Positions 18,796 through 27,729 of a stretch of DNA of 64,000 nucleotides are shown one piece after another. Within the stretch, counting starts at the first letter, position 1. Every line of letters begins with the position of its first letter. Origin of the DNA: Amycolatopsis sp. EV170708-02-1 (GTDB taxonomy: Bacteria; Actinomycetota; Actinomycetes; Mycobacteriales; Pseudonocardiaceae). The notes under the pieces were generated by a model that saw only the letters and a list, made by a program, of their open reading frames with translations, searched no databases and had not been told where the DNA came from. Location: NCBI RefSeq assembly GCF_022479115.1, contig NZ_CP092497.1, forward strand, positions 2,852,001 to 2,916,000. The letters run 5' to 3'. The position numbers and the translations under genes are program-made.

Positions 18796-19449
18796 GTGGG
18801 CATCACCGTGGGGTTCGACCTCGACATGACACTGATCGATCCGCGGCCGGGCATGGTCGCGGTGATGAACGCGCTCGGCGTGGAATCCGGCCTGCCGCTG
18901 GACGGCGAATACTTCGCGGCCAACCTCGGCCCGCCCCTCGACGCCAGCCTGCGGGGTTTCGGCGCGCCGGAGGAGCGCATCCCGGAGCTGGTGGCGCGCT
19001 TCCGCGCGATGTATCCGGACACGGTCGTGCCGGTGACGGTCGCGATGCCCGGCGCGGCCGAAGCACTGCACGCGGTCCGTGCGGCGGGCGGGCGCACCGT
19101 CGTCGTCACCGGCAAATACGCGCCCAACGCGAAACTCCACCTGGACGCGCTCGGGATGGAGGTCGACGTCCTGGTCGGGGAGCTGTGGTCGACGGAGAAG
19201 GCCGCGGCGCTCACCGAGCACGGCGCCCGCGTCTACGTCGGGGATCACCTCGGCGACATCCGCGGCGCGCTGGCCGCGGGCGCGGTCCCAGTCGGGGTCA
19301 CGACCGGCCCGTGCTCCAAGGAAGAGCTGCTCGCGGAAGGAGCCGACGTGGTGTTCGACTCGCTGACCGAGTTCCCCGGCTGGTTCAGCTCTTTCGGCGA
19401 GCCTCGCGGATCAGGGCGATCAGGCCGAGGGCCAGCCCCAGCGGAGTGA
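18796..19449 (+). CDS. HAD-superfamily hydrolase, phosphoglycolate phosphatase-like
   Basis: A 217-residue phosphatase: motif [10 protein letters not shown] at residues 7-15, a helical cap, motif [10 protein letters not shown], and motif [12 protein letters not shown] with the metal-binding acids. GTG 18796 gives the motif I position usual for the family, and TACCGT just upstream suggests a leaderless or very short leader. The 3' end overlaps the convergent small membrane-protein gene by 65 nt. The substrate cannot be deduced. Confidence 0.82.
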   Translation: MGITVGFDLDMTLIDPRPGMVAVMNALGVESGLPLDGEYFAANLGPPLDASLRGFGAPEERIPELVARFRAMYPDTVVPVTVAMPGAAEALHAVRAAGGRTVVVTGKYAPNAKLHLDALGMEVDVLVGELWSTEKAAALTEHGARVYVGDHLGDIRGALAAGAVPVGVTTGPCSKEELLAEGADVVFDSLTEFPGWFSSFGEPRGSGRSGRGPAPAE

Positions 19450-19666
19450 TCACGCCCGCCGCGGCGGACAGCCACACCGGCAGGTTCTCGAGCCCGGCGG
19501 CGAACATGACGAAAACCGCTGTGACGGCGATCATGCCGAGCGCGAACAGGCCGATGCCGACGCGCATGAGGATCGGTTTGCCGGGCTTTTCGGGGACGGC
19601 CACAGCGGCCTCCTTTACTGCGGTCTCCATGACGGAGAGGGTATCCGCCGGTATCCGCTTCTCCAC
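19385..19666 (-). CDS. small two-span membrane protein
   Basis: A 93-residue protein (82 if translation begins at the second Met, 19630) with two hydrophobic spans, about residues 34-56 and 65-86, and a basic C-terminus (REARRKS). It resembles small hypothetical membrane proteins of Pseudonocardiaceae; no function is known. Its last 65 nt overlap the end of the HAD gene on the other strand. Codon use at third positions fits a coding frame. Confidence 0.6.
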   Translation of the reverse strand: MEKRIPADTLSVMETAVKEAAVAVPEKPGKPILMRVGIGLFALGMIAVTAVFVMFAAGLENLPVWLSAAAGVITPLGLALGLIALIREARRKS

Positions 19667-19762
19667 AGGGCCTGTGGCGAGATACGCTTATGGGACGCGC
19701 GCCCTGGGTACGCCCCCGGGCGCGTTCGTTGTGAGCGGGACAGCAAAGGATTGGTGAGAGAA

Positions 19763-20149
19763 GTGCCGACCGGCAAGGTCAAGTGGTACGACGCGGAGAA
19801 GGGTTTCGGTTTCGTCACCCAGGATGGGGGCGCCGACGTCTACATCCGCAAAGCCGCGCTGCCGCAGGGCGTCGAAGGGCTCAAGGCGGGCCAGCGCCTC
19901 GAGTTCGGTGTCGCCGACGGCCGCCGCGGCCCGCAAGCGCTCTCCGTCCGGCTGCTGGACCCGCCGCCCTCGGTCGCCGAGGCGCGCCGCCGCCCCGCCG
20001 AGGAGCTGCACGGGCTCGTCGAGGACATGATCAAGCTGCTCGAGCTCAAGGTGCAGCCGGATCTGCGGCGCAACCGCTACCCGGACCGCAAGAACACGAA
20101 GCAGATCGCCGAGATCATGCGCGCCGTCGCGCGGGACCTCGATCCCTGA
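19763..20149 (+). CDS. cold-shock-domain protein with C-terminal extension
   Basis: Nucleic-acid-binding protein of 128 residues. The cold-shock domain is at 1-66: [15 protein letters not shown] carries the RNP1-like motif and VYIRKAAL the RNP2-like one. A charged, Arg/Glu-rich extension follows ([19 protein letters not shown]), which is absent from classic 67-residue Csp proteins but common in actinobacterial homologues. GTG 19763 matches the family start (PTGKVKWY) and follows a GAGAGAAG ribosome site. Hairpin repeat C follows the gene. Confidence 0.9.
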   Translation: MPTGKVKWYDAEKGFGFVTQDGGADVYIRKAALPQGVEGLKAGQRLEFGVADGRRGPQALSVRLLDPPPSVAEARRRPAEELHGLVEDMIKLLELKVQPDLRRNRYPDRKNTKQIAEIMRAVARDLDP

Positions 20150-20186
20150 TCCGGCACCCCCTCCCGATGGTCGGTCGGGACAGTCC

Positions 20187-20233
20187 GTGAAGGCCTCCCT
20201 GAGGGACCCAGAGTCCCTCAAGGAGGCCTTCAC
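20187..20233. repeat. hairpin repeat family C, copy 1
   Basis: A 21-bp stem (20187-20207 with 20213-20233, one G-U pair) and a 5-nt loop CCAGA. The arm begins GTGAAGGCCTCCCTGAGGGA. It lies after the cold-shock gene and before the convergent DUF2771 gene. The second copy is at 59744-59804. Confidence 0.88.
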
Positions 20234-20274
20234 TACCTCTCGGGTTGCCACCCGCGCTACAGCAGAGGCCCGCG

Positions 20275-20299
20275 TGGTAGCAAAGGTCCCTTGCTCCCT
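20275..20299 (+). repeat. short dispersed repeat, family D copy 3
   Basis: TGGTAGCAAAGGTCCCTTGC is identical to the copy at 778-800 and directly abuts the stop of the DUF2771 lipoprotein gene, 42 nt from hairpin C. Confidence 0.6.
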
Positions 20300-20781
20300 C
20301 AGGCGGACGGCGGCTCGACCTGCAGCGACCAGATCGCCGTCGTGAGCGCCTCCGCGTCCTCCGGACGCCCGGTCCGGCTGACCACCGAAGCCTGCGCCAC
20401 CTCGACGACGAGGATCTGGTCGTCGGGCCGCGGCGTCGTCACGGTGTAGGCGAACCGGTCCAGCGACGTGATGATGTCCTGCTTGAGCTCCTGCGGCTCG
20501 CCCTTGCCGTTCACGTACTGCACCGTGACCTTCCACGGCGTTTCCGCGATCGCGCTCGGCACCGAGATCTGCACCGGCTTCCCCGGCCGGATCCGCAGCT
20601 TGCCCGCGGCGTCGGGCTTGGTGGTGCACTGGGCGGTCTTGATGTCGCACGACGCCAGCGGGGCGACGTTCACCGTCTTGCCGTCGGCGAAGAAGGTCAC
20701 CTCTTCGGGGCCGGGGGCCGTGCAACCGGCCACCACGAAACCACCCGCCGCGAGCAGGGCCAAAATACGAAGTCGCCGCAT
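20299..20781 (-). CDS. DUF2771-type lipoprotein
   Basis: Exported lipoprotein of 160 residues. The signal sequence MRRLRILALLAAGGFVVAGC gives a lipid-anchored Cys20. The mature part is beta-rich with two Cys (SCDIKTAQC) and a VQISVPSAIAETPWKVTVQY segment. It matches the actinobacterial DUF2771 family, of unknown function. It starts 10 nt after the MFS gene in the same direction, so the two are an operon. The frame is open further upstream, but the lipobox fixes the start at 20781. Confidence 0.8.
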   Translation of the reverse strand: MRRLRILALLAAGGFVVAGCTAPGPEEVTFFADGKTVNVAPLASCDIKTAQCTTKPDAAGKLRIRPGKPVQISVPSAIAETPWKVTVQYVNGKGEPQELKQDIITSLDRFAYTVTTPRPDDQILVVEVAQASVVSRTGRPEDAEALTTAIWSLQVEPPSA

Positions 20782-20791
20782 ACGGTGAAGA

Positions 20792-22735
20792 TTACGAGCC
20801 CGGCCGCCACCGGGAGTCACCGGGCTGCGAGGGGACCGGCGATTCGCTGGTCGGCTCCGGACGCAGCGGCCGGTCGCCGCCGAGACCCGGGACCAGCGAA
20901 GTCCCGCGCCGGACCATGAACGTCTGCGTGAACCCGACGGCCAGCAGGATCGAAAGCACCAGGAAGCCGATCCAGTACGTCGGCGGCAGCAGCAGGCCGA
21001 CGGCACCGCCGAAGCACCAGGACATCTGCAGCACCGTCTCCGACCGCCCGAACGCCGAAGCGCGCGACTCTTCCGGCAGGTCCTCCTGGATGACGGCGTC
21101 GAGGCTGATCTTCGCCAGCGCGCTCGCGGTCGCGCCGACGAGCGCCACGATCGCCGCCGTCGCCAGACCCGCCGCCACGGTGGCGATGATCGCGATGCCG
21201 AGACAGGCTCCGACACACGCCAGGATCACCTGATCCGGTTTGCCGAAGTGCAGCCGCGAACCCAGCGCGTTGCCGAGGAAACCGCCGACCCCGGCCGCGG
21301 CGCCGATGATGCCGAGCAGCAGCAGCTGCTCGAACGGGCTCTGCCCGCTGCCTTCGGCCTGCGCCTTCACCGCGAACGCGGAGAACATCATCAGGAAGCC
21401 GGTCAGCACGCGGACGGTGCCGTTGCCCCACAACGAGACGACGATCTGCCGTCCCATCGGCTGCCGCTGTTTCTTGACCCGTCGCTCGGGATGCGCGGAC
21501 AGCGACGCCGGCACCTCGCCCTCGGTCTTCTCGACCCACGACGGGATGCGCATCGACTGCACCGCGGCGGCGACACAGATCAGCATGGTGAACCACAGCG
21601 CGCCCTGCGAACCCCAGATCGCGTTGACCCCGCTCGCCAGCGCGCCGAACGCGCCGGCCGCGATCAGGCCGAACACGGTCAGTCGCGCGTTGGTCTTGGA
21701 CAGCGTGATCTCGGGCGGCAGCACCCGTGGTGTCACGGCGGCCTTGAGCACGGTGAACGACTTCGAGAGCACCATCATGCCCAGCGCCGCCGGGTACAGG
21801 AGCCAGTCGTCGAAGTGCAGCGCCATCACGATCGCCATCATCGCCTGCCCCGCCGACGACACGCACATCGCCAGCCGCCGTCCGCGCTGGATCTTGTCCA
21901 GCGCCGGGCCGATCACCGGCGCGACCAGCGCGAACGGGGCGATCGTGATGAGCAGGTAGAGCGCGACCTTGCCCTTGCTCTCCCCGCTGGTGGCGGCGAA
22001 GAACAAGGTGTTCGCCAGCGCGATCGCCATCGCGGCGTCGCTGGCGTAGTTCAGCATCACCGCGTACGTCAGCGAAGTGAGGCCCGACTTGTCGGCGCCG
22101 TCCGCCTTCGTCGCGCGCTGGAAGGCGCCGACGGCCTGCCCGGTGAGCTGACGGCTGCGCATCGCCGCGACCCGGGTGACCGTGATCTTCTTCGGCATCT
22201 TCGGCAGGGCGCCCGCCCGCGGCGGCGCCGCGGGCGTCGGATGCTCGTGGGGCTGTTCTTCGGCGACCCGGGGCTCGCCCGCGTAGCCGCCGGTGTCGTA
22301 GTGCTCGTACTCGCCGCTTCCCGGCGGGTGCTCGTCGTAGAACCCGCCCGGACGACGCCGGACGGGTTCGGTCTGACGCTGCGAAGGATCCGGGTACGGC
22401 CGCGCGCCACGGGGAGGCGTCCTCGGCGGCGGCGGAGGCGGCGGTGGCTGGTGGTGTCCCATCGGGATCGCGCTCGTGCGCGCTTCGTCGGCGGTGGGCC
22501 CGGCCGGATGCGGCTGGTACTGGGGCTGGTGCGGCGGCTGGGGGCGCGCCGCGCGCGGCGCGGGCGGCGGCACCGGCTGCTGATCGACCCTGGTCGGCGG
22601 CGGTGCGGACCAGCTGCGAGCCTGGGCGGCGCCGGGCTCCGGCGTCCACTTCCGCTTGCTCTTGCGGCCACGCTCCTTGCCCGGCCGGCCGGAACGCGTG
22701 CCGTCGGGTCCAGAGTTCGAGCCGAAGATTCCCAC
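20792..22735 (-). CDS. MFS transporter with long proline-rich N-terminus
   Basis: Membrane transporter of 647 residues. The first 190 residues or so are polar, Pro/Gly/Arg-rich and probably disordered in the cytoplasm (GSNSGPDGTRSGRPGKERG, runs of Pro near 100). About 12 hydrophobic spans follow from about 225, with the MFS-type loop GPALDKIQRGRRLAM. The last 30 residues are again polar. Such extended MFS proteins next to a DUF2771 gene are a conserved actinobacterial pair, so the lipoprotein may be a partner. Substrate unknown. Confidence 0.8.
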   Translation of the reverse strand: MGIFGSNSGPDGTRSGRPGKERGRKSKRKWTPEPGAAQARSWSAPPPTRVDQQPVPPPAPRAARPQPPHQPQYQPHPAGPTADEARTSAIPMGHHQPPPPPPPPRTPPRGARPYPDPSQRQTEPVRRRPGGFYDEHPPGSGEYEHYDTGGYAGEPRVAEEQPHEHPTPAAPPRAGALPKMPKKITVTRVAAMRSRQLTGQAVGAFQRATKADGADKSGLTSLTYAVMLNYASDAAMAIALANTLFFAATSGESKGKVALYLLITIAPFALVAPVIGPALDKIQRGRRLAMCVSSAGQAMMAIVMALHFDDWLLYPAALGMMVLSKSFTVLKAAVTPRVLPPEITLSKTNARLTVFGLIAAGAFGALASGVNAIWGSQGALWFTMLICVAAAVQSMRIPSWVEKTEGEVPASLSAHPERRVKKQRQPMGRQIVVSLWGNGTVRVLTGFLMMFSAFAVKAQAEGSGQSPFEQLLLLGIIGAAAGVGGFLGNALGSRLHFGKPDQVILACVGACLGIAIIATVAAGLATAAIVALVGATASALAKISLDAVIQEDLPEESRASAFGRSETVLQMSWCFGGAVGLLLPPTYWIGFLVLSILLAVGFTQTFMVRRGTSLVPGLGGDRPLRPEPTSESPVPSQPGDSRWRPGS

Positions 22736-22786
22736 GCTTCAATCCTGCCTTACGCGAGGTCCGCTTCGCGCGTTCACCACTGCTTT

Positions 22787-23551
22787 CTAGGGGTTCGCGA
22801 CGAACTTCACCCGGAACATCCTCGGCCAGAGCTTGCCGGTGATCAGGAATTCGTCGGTCCCGGGCACCGCCGCGATGCCGTTGAGGACGTCCGCGGAACC
22901 ACGCTCGGCCTGGTCGAGCAGCCCGGAAGCGTCGATTTCGCCGGTGACCCGCCCGGTCGCGGCGTCGATCCGCAGGATCCGGTCGGTCTGCCAGACGTTG
23001 GCGTACACGGAGTCGCCGACGCATTCGAGCTCGTTCAGCCGGTCACGGCCGACATCGACGCCGCCTGTCGGCGCGAAGGACACAGGGTCGCGGAAGGTCA
23101 GCTTCGACGAGCCGTCGCTCATCACCAGCTTCCCGTCGCGATGGCACAGCCCCCAGCCCTCGCCGGTGTACGTCACCCGCCTCAGCTCGGCCAGCGTCTT
23201 GGCGTCGCGTTCGATCGCGACCCCGTCCTGCCACGTGATCTGCCAGGCCGTCGCCCCGAGCACGGTGATGCCCTCGCCGAACAGGCCGGGCAGCTCCTGC
23301 CGGACCGTCGGCGCCGCGCCCGCGGGCCCGGCCAGCATCGACGACTTCCCGACCAGGCCGGTGCCCTCGTACAGCGTCTCGCCGGAGAACTCGAGGCCCT
23401 GGGTGAAGGCGGCCGGGTCGTGGGGCAACGTCGAGAGCACCCGCACCTTGAGTTTCTCCGGCGCGGGCGGCGCGGCGTCGCTCACCGGCGCGGCGGCGCA
23501 GCCACCGAGGACGGCGGCCAGCAGGAGCGAGGTGGTCATCAGCGTGCGCAC
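22787..23551 (-). CDS. glutaminyl-peptide cyclotransferase (plant/bacterial type)
   Basis: Exported five-bladed propeller enzyme that cyclises N-terminal Gln to pyroglutamate. It has 254 residues. The lipoprotein signal is TTSLLLAAVLGGC. Family segments are LPHDPAAFTQGLEFSGETLYEGTG, YTGEGWGLCHRDGKLVMSDGS, LNELECVGDSVYANVWQTDRI and LNGIAAVPGTDEFLITGKLWPRMFRV; the conserved Glu and Trp residues of the pocket are present. The start is GTG 23551; ATG 23539 is equally possible. It is divergent from the DUF3027 gene. Confidence 0.9.
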   Translation of the reverse strand: MRTLMTTSLLLAAVLGGCAAAPVSDAAPPAPEKLKVRVLSTLPHDPAAFTQGLEFSGETLYEGTGLVGKSSMLAGPAGAAPTVRQELPGLFGEGITVLGATAWQITWQDGVAIERDAKTLAELRRVTYTGEGWGLCHRDGKLVMSDGSSKLTFRDPVSFAPTGGVDVGRDRLNELECVGDSVYANVWQTDRILRIDAATGRVTGEIDASGLLDQAERGSADVLNGIAAVPGTDEFLITGKLWPRMFRVKFVANP

Positions 23552-23600
23552 GCGGACAGCCTGACACGGACCGCGATATCGCGTGCGGCAGAATGGGGGT

Positions 23601-24551
23601 ATGACCCTGCTGTTGACCCTGGACGACGGCTCCATCCAGCGCAAACTCGCCGAGGCGGTCGATCTGGCCCGCGCGGCGGTGCTGGAGGACGCCGGTGCCG
23701 AACAGGTCGGCGCGCACGTCGGCGTCGACCGGGAGGACGCGGTCTCCGCGAGCCACCTGTTCGAGGCGACCGTGACGGGGTATCGAGGCTGGCGCTGGTC
23801 GGTGACGGTCGCGCTCGCCGGTGAGGACGAGCCGATCACGGTCAGCGAGGTCGTGCTGATCCCGGGCCCGGACGCGCGGGTCGCCCCGGCTTGGGTGCCG
23901 TGGGACCGCCGGGTGCAGGCGGGCGACCTCGGCGTCGGCGACATCTTCCCGGTGGAGAAGGACGACCCGCGGCTCGCCCCGGCGTATCTGGAGTCCGACG
24001 ACCCGGCGGTCGAAGCGGTCGCCAAGGAGACCGGTCTCGGCCGGGTCCACGTGCTGTCCCGGCACGGCAGGCTCGACGCCGCCGCCCGCTGGCACGGCGG
24101 CGAGTTCGGCCCGCGGTCGGATATGGCGCGCAGCGCGCCGGACGTCTGCGGGAGCTGCGGGTTCTTCGTGCCGCTCGCCGGGTCGCTCAGCGCGGCCTTC
24201 GGCGCGTGCACCAACGACATCTCCCCGGCGGACGGCCACGTCGTCGACGTCGAGTACGGCTGCGGCGCGCATTCCGAGATCGAGGTCGAGGTGACCTCTT
24301 CGGTGCCGGTGGCGGAACTGGTCTACGACGACTCTCTGATGGACTTCGAGCCGGCGCCGGAGGCCCCTGCCGAGGCTCCCGAACCCGAGCCCGCCGAAGC
24401 CACGGTCGTCGACGAGTCCGAGGCCCCGGTCGCCGAGGCGCCCGAGACCGCCGAGGTCCAGCCGGAGGTCGAGCCCGAGGCCGCCACTGTCGAGACCACC
24501 GAGACCGCCGACGAAGCGCAGGTCGAGGCCGAAAGCGCCAGTGAGCACTGA
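23601..24551 (+). CDS. DUF3027 protein with acidic tail
   Basis: A 316-residue protein. The N-terminal two thirds match actinobacterial DUF3027: AVDLARAAVLEDAGAEQVG, YRGWRWSVTVA, PAWVPWDRRVQAGDLGVGDIFP, and a Cys-containing part SAPDVCGSCGFFVPLAGSLSAAFGACTN with YGCGAHSE. Two C-x2-C/Cys groups suggest metal binding. The last 80 residues are almost only Glu, Pro, Ala and Val. It overlaps the next GHKL-ATPase gene by 11 nt; this pairing is conserved in actinobacteria. Function unknown. Confidence 0.8.
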   Translation: MTLLLTLDDGSIQRKLAEAVDLARAAVLEDAGAEQVGAHVGVDREDAVSASHLFEATVTGYRGWRWSVTVALAGEDEPITVSEVVLIPGPDARVAPAWVPWDRRVQAGDLGVGDIFPVEKDDPRLAPAYLESDDPAVEAVAKETGLGRVHVLSRHGRLDAAARWHGGEFGPRSDMARSAPDVCGSCGFFVPLAGSLSAAFGACTNDISPADGHVVDVEYGCGAHSEIEVEVTSSVPVAELVYDDSLMDFEPAPEAPAEAPEPEPAEATVVDESEAPVAEAPETAEVQPEVEPEAATVETTETADEAQVEAESASEH

Positions 24552-27348
24552 CCCGTTCGGCACCGAGCGGCTCCGCGCCGCCGTCCTGCGGGCGTGGGCC
24601 GATTCGCCGACGCGGTTCACCGAGGACACGAACACCGAGAACGATCTGCGGGTCGGTGGCTACCGTGACCGGCTGTTCGTCGAGCTGGCGCAGAACGCCG
24701 CCGACGCCGCGCTGGCCGCCGGTGACCGCGGCAGGCTCCGGGTGTCCGTTGTGGATGGTGAGCTGAGGTTCGCCAACACGGGGGCGCCCCTGGACGCCCG
24801 CGGGGTCGAATCCCTTGCCTCCCTTCGCGCTTCCGGCAAGGGGGAGGAGACCGTCGGCCGGTTCGGCGTCGGGTTCGCCGCCGTGCTCACGGTTTCCGCC
24901 GAGCCGAGGATCGTTTCGGTGACCGGCGGGGTCGCGTTCTCCGCGGACCGCACGCGCGCCGAAGCCGGCCGCGACGGCGACGTTCCCGTGCTGCGGCTTC
25001 CGTGGCCGGTCGGCCACGACGAGCCTCCCGTGCCCGAGGGTTTCACCACCGAGGTCCGGCTTCCGCTGCGCGAGGGTGTCGACGCCCAGGCCCTGCTGGC
25101 GGACCTGAAGAACGACATCGGCGATCTCCTGCTCACCTTGCCCTGGCTGGAGAGCGTGGAGGTCGAAGGCGGTCTCTGGCGCCGCTCCGATCTCGGTGAC
25201 GGCGTTGTCGAGCTCGCGTCGCCCGACGGTTCCGAGCACTGGCAGGTGCATCGCGGCGAGGTCGTCTGGGCTGTCCCGCTGGACGGATCCGGTTCGCCCC
25301 GGCCGCTCGGCGAAGACGTCCTGCACGCGCCGACCCCGACCGACGACGAGCTTTCCCTGCCCGCGAGGCTGATCGCGACGCTCCCGATCGAGCCGTCCCG
25401 GCGCCGCGCGCTGCCGGGGCCGGAGCTGACCGCGGCGTTGAAGAACGCCGCGCGGGAATACGTCGATCTCGTCTGTTCCTTGCCCGGCAAGGAACGGCTG
25501 GCGCTCGTGCCCGGCGCGGGCTTCCCTCGTTCCACTGTGGACGGAACGCTGCGCGAGGCCATCCTCGAAAACCTCGCCGATTCGCCCTGGCTTCCCGCGC
25601 AAGCGGGCGACGACTTGCCGGGGCGTCAGGCGCGTGTCCTGTCGGTGGACGTCCCCGGGCTGGCTCCGTTGCTGGCCGACCTCGTGCCGGGGCTGATCTC
25701 ACTGTCCGGTGTGGACCTTCGCGCGGTCGGCGCGCGGTCGCTTTCGCCGGCCGAAGCCATCGAGCTGCTGACCGGGGCGCAACGCGAGCCCTCGTGGTGG
25801 CGTTCGCTCTACGACGTGCTGCTCCCGGCGCTCGAAGCCCACGACCTCACCAAGGACGATCTCGGCGCGTTGCCGGTGCCGATGTCGGACGGCCGCACCT
25901 TGCCCGGCGTCCGCGACGCGTTGCTCGTCGGCGGTTCGGCCGAACTGCTCGAACTTCTGTCCGATGTGGACATCATCGGTTTGCGGCTGGTGCACCCCGC
26001 CGCCGCGCATCCGCTGCTGGAACGCTTGGGAGCCAAGCACGCCGAGGCGGGCGATCTGCTGGAAGCCGACGCGCTGAGCGCGGCCGTCGAGCGCAGTGTC
26101 GAAGACGTCCGGTCCGGTTTGGACGGTATGGCGCTCGCGGGCGCGGTGCTGCGCCTGATCGCCGAGGTCGGCGACGAAGCCCCGGAATGGGCGGGCGCGC
26201 TGGCCCTGCCGAGCGAGGACGGCTGGCGTCGCGCGGACGAGCTCGTCCTCCCGGCGTCGCCGCTGGGCGACATCTTCGACCCCGAGGTGTTCGAAGAAGA
26301 CGGCGCCTTGTCCGTGCTGGACGAGGAATTCGCCGAAGACTGGCCGGTGGGCACGCTGGTGGCGGTCGGCGTGCTCGATTCGTTCGCGGTCATCACCGAC
26401 GACGAACCGCTCGAACCCGAACACGGCCTGCCCGAGGAACACGAGTGGTGGGACTCCCGGGAACGGCCGCCGTCGCGGGTGCTCGCCGTGCGCGACCTCG
26501 ACCTCGTCGGCGACGACGCGTGGCCGGAGGCGCTGCGCCTGCTCGCGGCGCGGCCGGAGACCTGGCGTGCCCTCACCGAACCTGGTGGGCACACCGGCTG
26601 GTGGCTGGCGCGCTACGCGTTGCTGGACGGGCACGCGCCGCTCGATTGGCGGATGCCGGAAGCGTCCGCGCTGGCCGGGCTCTACGACGTCGTCCCGGAT
26701 TCGGGGCTGAGTAAGGAGATCCTGCTCGCCGCCGGGGTCCGGACGGAGCTGGGAGCGGACGCCGAAGACGTCGAGGACCTCCTGGAGCGGCTCGGGGACC
26801 CCGAGCGCAAGGTGAGTCCCGGGCTCGCTTCCCGGGCGCACGCGGCGCTCGCCGAGTACACAGTGGACGTTCCCGCGCCGGATCGGGTCCGCGCCGCGGA
26901 CGGCTCGGCCGTCGACGCTCGCGATGCCGTCGTGCTCGACGTGCCGTGGTTCGCGGCCGTGCTGGCGCCGGAGCGGATGGTCGTCTCGGCGAGCGGCGCC
27001 GCCGCGCTGGCGGAACTGCTGGACCTGCCCGTGGCGAGCGGTCTCGACGCCAAGGTCACCGAAGACGGTGAGTACGTGCCGTGGACGGAGCTGTCCGCGC
27101 TCCGGCTGGCCGCCGATCAGCTGGGCGTCGAACTGCCCGAGGGCGGTGTGCTGCTGCACGAGGCGCTGACGGTGACCTTCGAGGACGCGGAGCACGAAGT
27201 CGCCTGGTGGTCCGACGGCAGGCTGCACGCCGCCGACACCCCGGAAGGCCTCGGCCGGGCCTTCGCCTGGGCCACGGACCGTTGGGCCGACCGCCACGTC
27301 CTGACGGCCCTGCTCGACGACCCCTCGCCCTCCTCGCTCCTGAACTGA
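24541..27348 (+). CDS. large GHKL/Hsp90-type ATPase (sacsin N-domain-like)
   Basis: A 935-residue cytoplasmic protein. The N-terminal 200 residues form a GHKL ATP-binding domain: RLFVELAQNAADAAL is the N box with the Mg-binding Asn, LRFANTGAPLD the first G box and GRFGVGFAAVL the second. The rest has no recognised domain and is rich in Asp, Glu and Leu. Sacsin-like proteins of this type are thought to act as chaperones, but the actinobacterial members are unstudied. It starts at GTG 24541 inside the DUF3027 gene, so the two are coupled. Hairpin A copy 2 starts directly after the stop. Confidence 0.8.
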   Translation: MSTDPFGTERLRAAVLRAWADSPTRFTEDTNTENDLRVGGYRDRLFVELAQNAADAALAAGDRGRLRVSVVDGELRFANTGAPLDARGVESLASLRASGKGEETVGRFGVGFAAVLTVSAEPRIVSVTGGVAFSADRTRAEAGRDGDVPVLRLPWPVGHDEPPVPEGFTTEVRLPLREGVDAQALLADLKNDIGDLLLTLPWLESVEVEGGLWRRSDLGDGVVELASPDGSEHWQVHRGEVVWAVPLDGSGSPRPLGEDVLHAPTPTDDELSLPARLIATLPIEPSRRRALPGPELTAALKNAAREYVDLVCSLPGKERLALVPGAGFPRSTVDGTLREAILENLADSPWLPAQAGDDLPGRQARVLSVDVPGLAPLLADLVPGLISLSGVDLRAVGARSLSPAEAIELLTGAQREPSWWRSLYDVLLPALEAHDLTKDDLGALPVPMSDGRTLPGVRDALLVGGSAELLELLSDVDIIGLRLVHPAAAHPLLERLGAKHAEAGDLLEADALSAAVERSVEDVRSGLDGMALAGAVLRLIAEVGDEAPEWAGALALPSEDGWRRADELVLPASPLGDIFDPEVFEEDGALSVLDEEFAEDWPVGTLVAVGVLDSFAVITDDEPLEPEHGLPEEHEWWDSRERPPSRVLAVRDLDLVGDDAWPEALRLLAARPETWRALTEPGGHTGWWLARYALLDGHAPLDWRMPEASALAGLYDVVPDSGLSKEILLAAGVRTELGADAEDVEDLLERLGDPERKVSPGLASRAHAALAEYTVDVPAPDRVRAADGSAVDARDAVVLDVPWFAAVLAPERMVVSASGAAALAELLDLPVASGLDAKVTEDGEYVPWTELSALRLAADQLGVELPEGGVLLHEALTVTFEDAEHEVAWWSDGRLHAADTPEGLGRAFAWATDRWADRHVLTALLDDPSPSSLLN

Positions 27349-27414
27349 CCGCGTTTCGTCCTCTGAATGCGGTACTTGCGTGTGCAACTACCGCATCCAG
27401 AGGACGAAACGCGG
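27349..27414. repeat. palindromic repeat family A, copy 2
   Basis: A 26-bp stem with one mismatch (27349-27374 with 27389-27414) and a 14-nt loop. The arm is the same as at 9313-9376. It starts directly after the GHKL-ATPase stop and ends 8 nt before the stop of the convergent DUF2530 gene, so it may terminate both. Confidence 0.9.
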
Positions 27415-27421
27415 ACGGGGC

Positions 27422-27688
27422 CTAGAGGCGCTGGGCGCTCTTCGAGCCCCGGCGGGCGGCTGCGCGCTGCCAGGCGATGATCGCGAGACCGATGAAGCCG
27501 AGCACGACGCCGGAGAACGCCGTCTGCACCCAGATGCCGTCGGTCACAAAGAACAGGACCACGGTCGCGACCGCCCACAGCGAGGTACCTACGATCACGA
27601 CCGGCGTCAGGTCGGTCAGCCGCTTCGGCAGCTCCGGCGTTGGCCGCAATGAACCGTTTACTTCCCCGGAATTGATCGATTCGCCCAC
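27422..27688 (-). CDS. DUF2530 small membrane protein
   Basis: An 88-residue protein with two hydrophobic spans (about 27-50 and 54-73). The segment ELPKRLTDLTPVVIVGTSLWAVATVV matches actinobacterial DUF2530, whose function is unknown. The C-terminus is basic (RAAARRGSKSAQRL). The GTG at 27688 is preferred because upstream codons are not membrane-protein-like; no strong ribosome site is seen. Divergent from the NCS2 permease gene, with 41 nt between them. Confidence 0.75.
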   Translation of the reverse strand: MGESINSGEVNGSLRPTPELPKRLTDLTPVVIVGTSLWAVATVVLFFVTDGIWVQTAFSGVVLGFIGLAIIAWQRAAARRGSKSAQRL

Positions 27689-27729
27689 GTGGGGAAGGGT
27701 ACCCGGCAACGGGCGAAGGGTGGTACGCG

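Noticed and set aside
20817..23824. Very long open frames on both strands around the MFS and cyclotransferase genes
   Set aside because: Arg/Ala/Gly-rich translations without domains, antisense or out of frame to recognised genes.
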